Part shown: in pieces, positions 5,160 through 5,318 of the stretch
Numbering within the stretch: position 1 is the stretch's first letter
Layout of the letters: the number at the start of each line of letters is the position of its first letter
Assembly (NCBI GenBank): GCA_946221765.1
Contig: CAMIMK010000241.1
Location: 1-5,318 of the forward strand
Source of the DNA: an uncultured Rhodovulum sp.
GTDB taxonomy: Bacteria > Pseudomonadota > Alphaproteobacteria > Rhodobacterales > Rhodobacteraceae
Direction: 5' to 3'
Length of the DNA stretch: 5,318 nucleotides
The notes under the pieces: model-generated
Databases searched by the model: none
Seen by the model: the letters and a program-made list of their open reading frames with translations, nothing else
Told to the model about the DNA's origin: nothing
Position numbers and translations under genes: made by a program

Positions 5160-5318
5160 GCGCGCGGCTCATGCCTGCCGCGGCTGCGGCCAGGTCCGAT
5201 CTGAACGGACTACCGAATGTAGGTCACGCTGACTGTCGATTGCACGCCGGAGGAGGCGCGGACTGTGGAGCGGCGTCGAACTTTGGCTCTGACTCAATCT
5301 CGGTGCAGCCGATCGGGT
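5160..5318. other. Right flank without a confident gene
   Basis: No complete gene is seen after the hairpin. The stretch looks less GC-biased than the genes to its left, especially beyond about 5200. On the minus strand a frame is open from the window edge to a stop at 5224-5226, reading IESEPKFDAAPQSAPPPA. A second minus frame ends with GVQSTVSVTYIR and a TAG at 5210-5212. Together they could be the C-terminal end of a convergent gene broken by one missing base, or simply non-coding sequence. Confidence 0.3.

Noticed and set aside
5131..5232. Small Arg/Cys-rich + strand frame (33 codons) after phaZ
   Set aside because: It runs through the terminator-like hairpin, lacks a ribosome-binding site and resembles no known small protein.
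1..5318. CRISPR arrays, tRNA/rRNA genes, insertion sequences, att sites
   Set aside because: No spaced direct repeats, tRNA-like cloverleaf, transposase motifs or terminal repeats were seen; the window is filled by five metabolic genes.

Overview
The window is a compact, GC-rich, single-strand gene cluster for storage polyester (polyhydroxyalkanoate, PHA) metabolism. All five genes lie on the + strand, in this order: a small phasin-like granule protein (84-461), a FadD-type long-chain acyl-CoA ligase (547-2178), a MaoC/NodN-type hot-dog hydratase (2193-2660), a PHA synthase (2671-4305) and an intracellular PHA depolymerase (4305-5129). The last four are tightly packed (gaps of 14 and 10 nt, then a 1-nt stop/start overlap) and are probably one transcript. 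The phasin sits 85 nt upstream, behind a strong hairpin. The base composition, strong Shine-Dalgarno sequences and style of the phasin suggest a high-GC proteobacterium, most likely an alphaproteobacterium. This is inference; no rRNA or other taxonomic marker is present.

The synthase and depolymerase resemble the medium-chain-length (mcl) PHA system known from Pseudomonas, rather than the short-chain PhaCAB system typical of alphaproteobacteria. The synthase has the GACSGG cysteine box and the blocks PPAFDILYWNAD, LPAALHGDLL and GHIQSLINPPGN that mark class II PhaC. The depolymerase has a GVSWGG lipase box and a Ser/Asp/His triad spaced as in Pseudomonas PhaZ. The layout differs from the Pseudomonas phaC1-phaZ-phaC2-phaD-phaF-phaI locus: no second synthase, PhaD regulator or PhaF/PhaI-like gene is visible, and a ligase, a hydratase and an unrelated small phasin are placed in front.

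Read together, the genes could form a closed PHA cycle. The ligase activates fatty acids, or 3-hydroxy acids released by PhaZ, to CoA esters. The hydratase interconverts enoyl-CoA and (R)-3-hydroxyacyl-CoA, linking beta-oxidation to monomer supply. PhaC polymerises, the phasin coats the granule, and PhaZ mobilises the polymer. Enzyme families are well supported by visible motifs; chain-length preference and the cycle are inference.

The left 83 nt are a leader or intergenic stretch with no recognisable gene. The right 189 nt hold a terminator-like hairpin just after phaZ and then about 160 nt without a confident gene, where a weak, possibly frameshifted minus-strand coding signal enters from the right edge.
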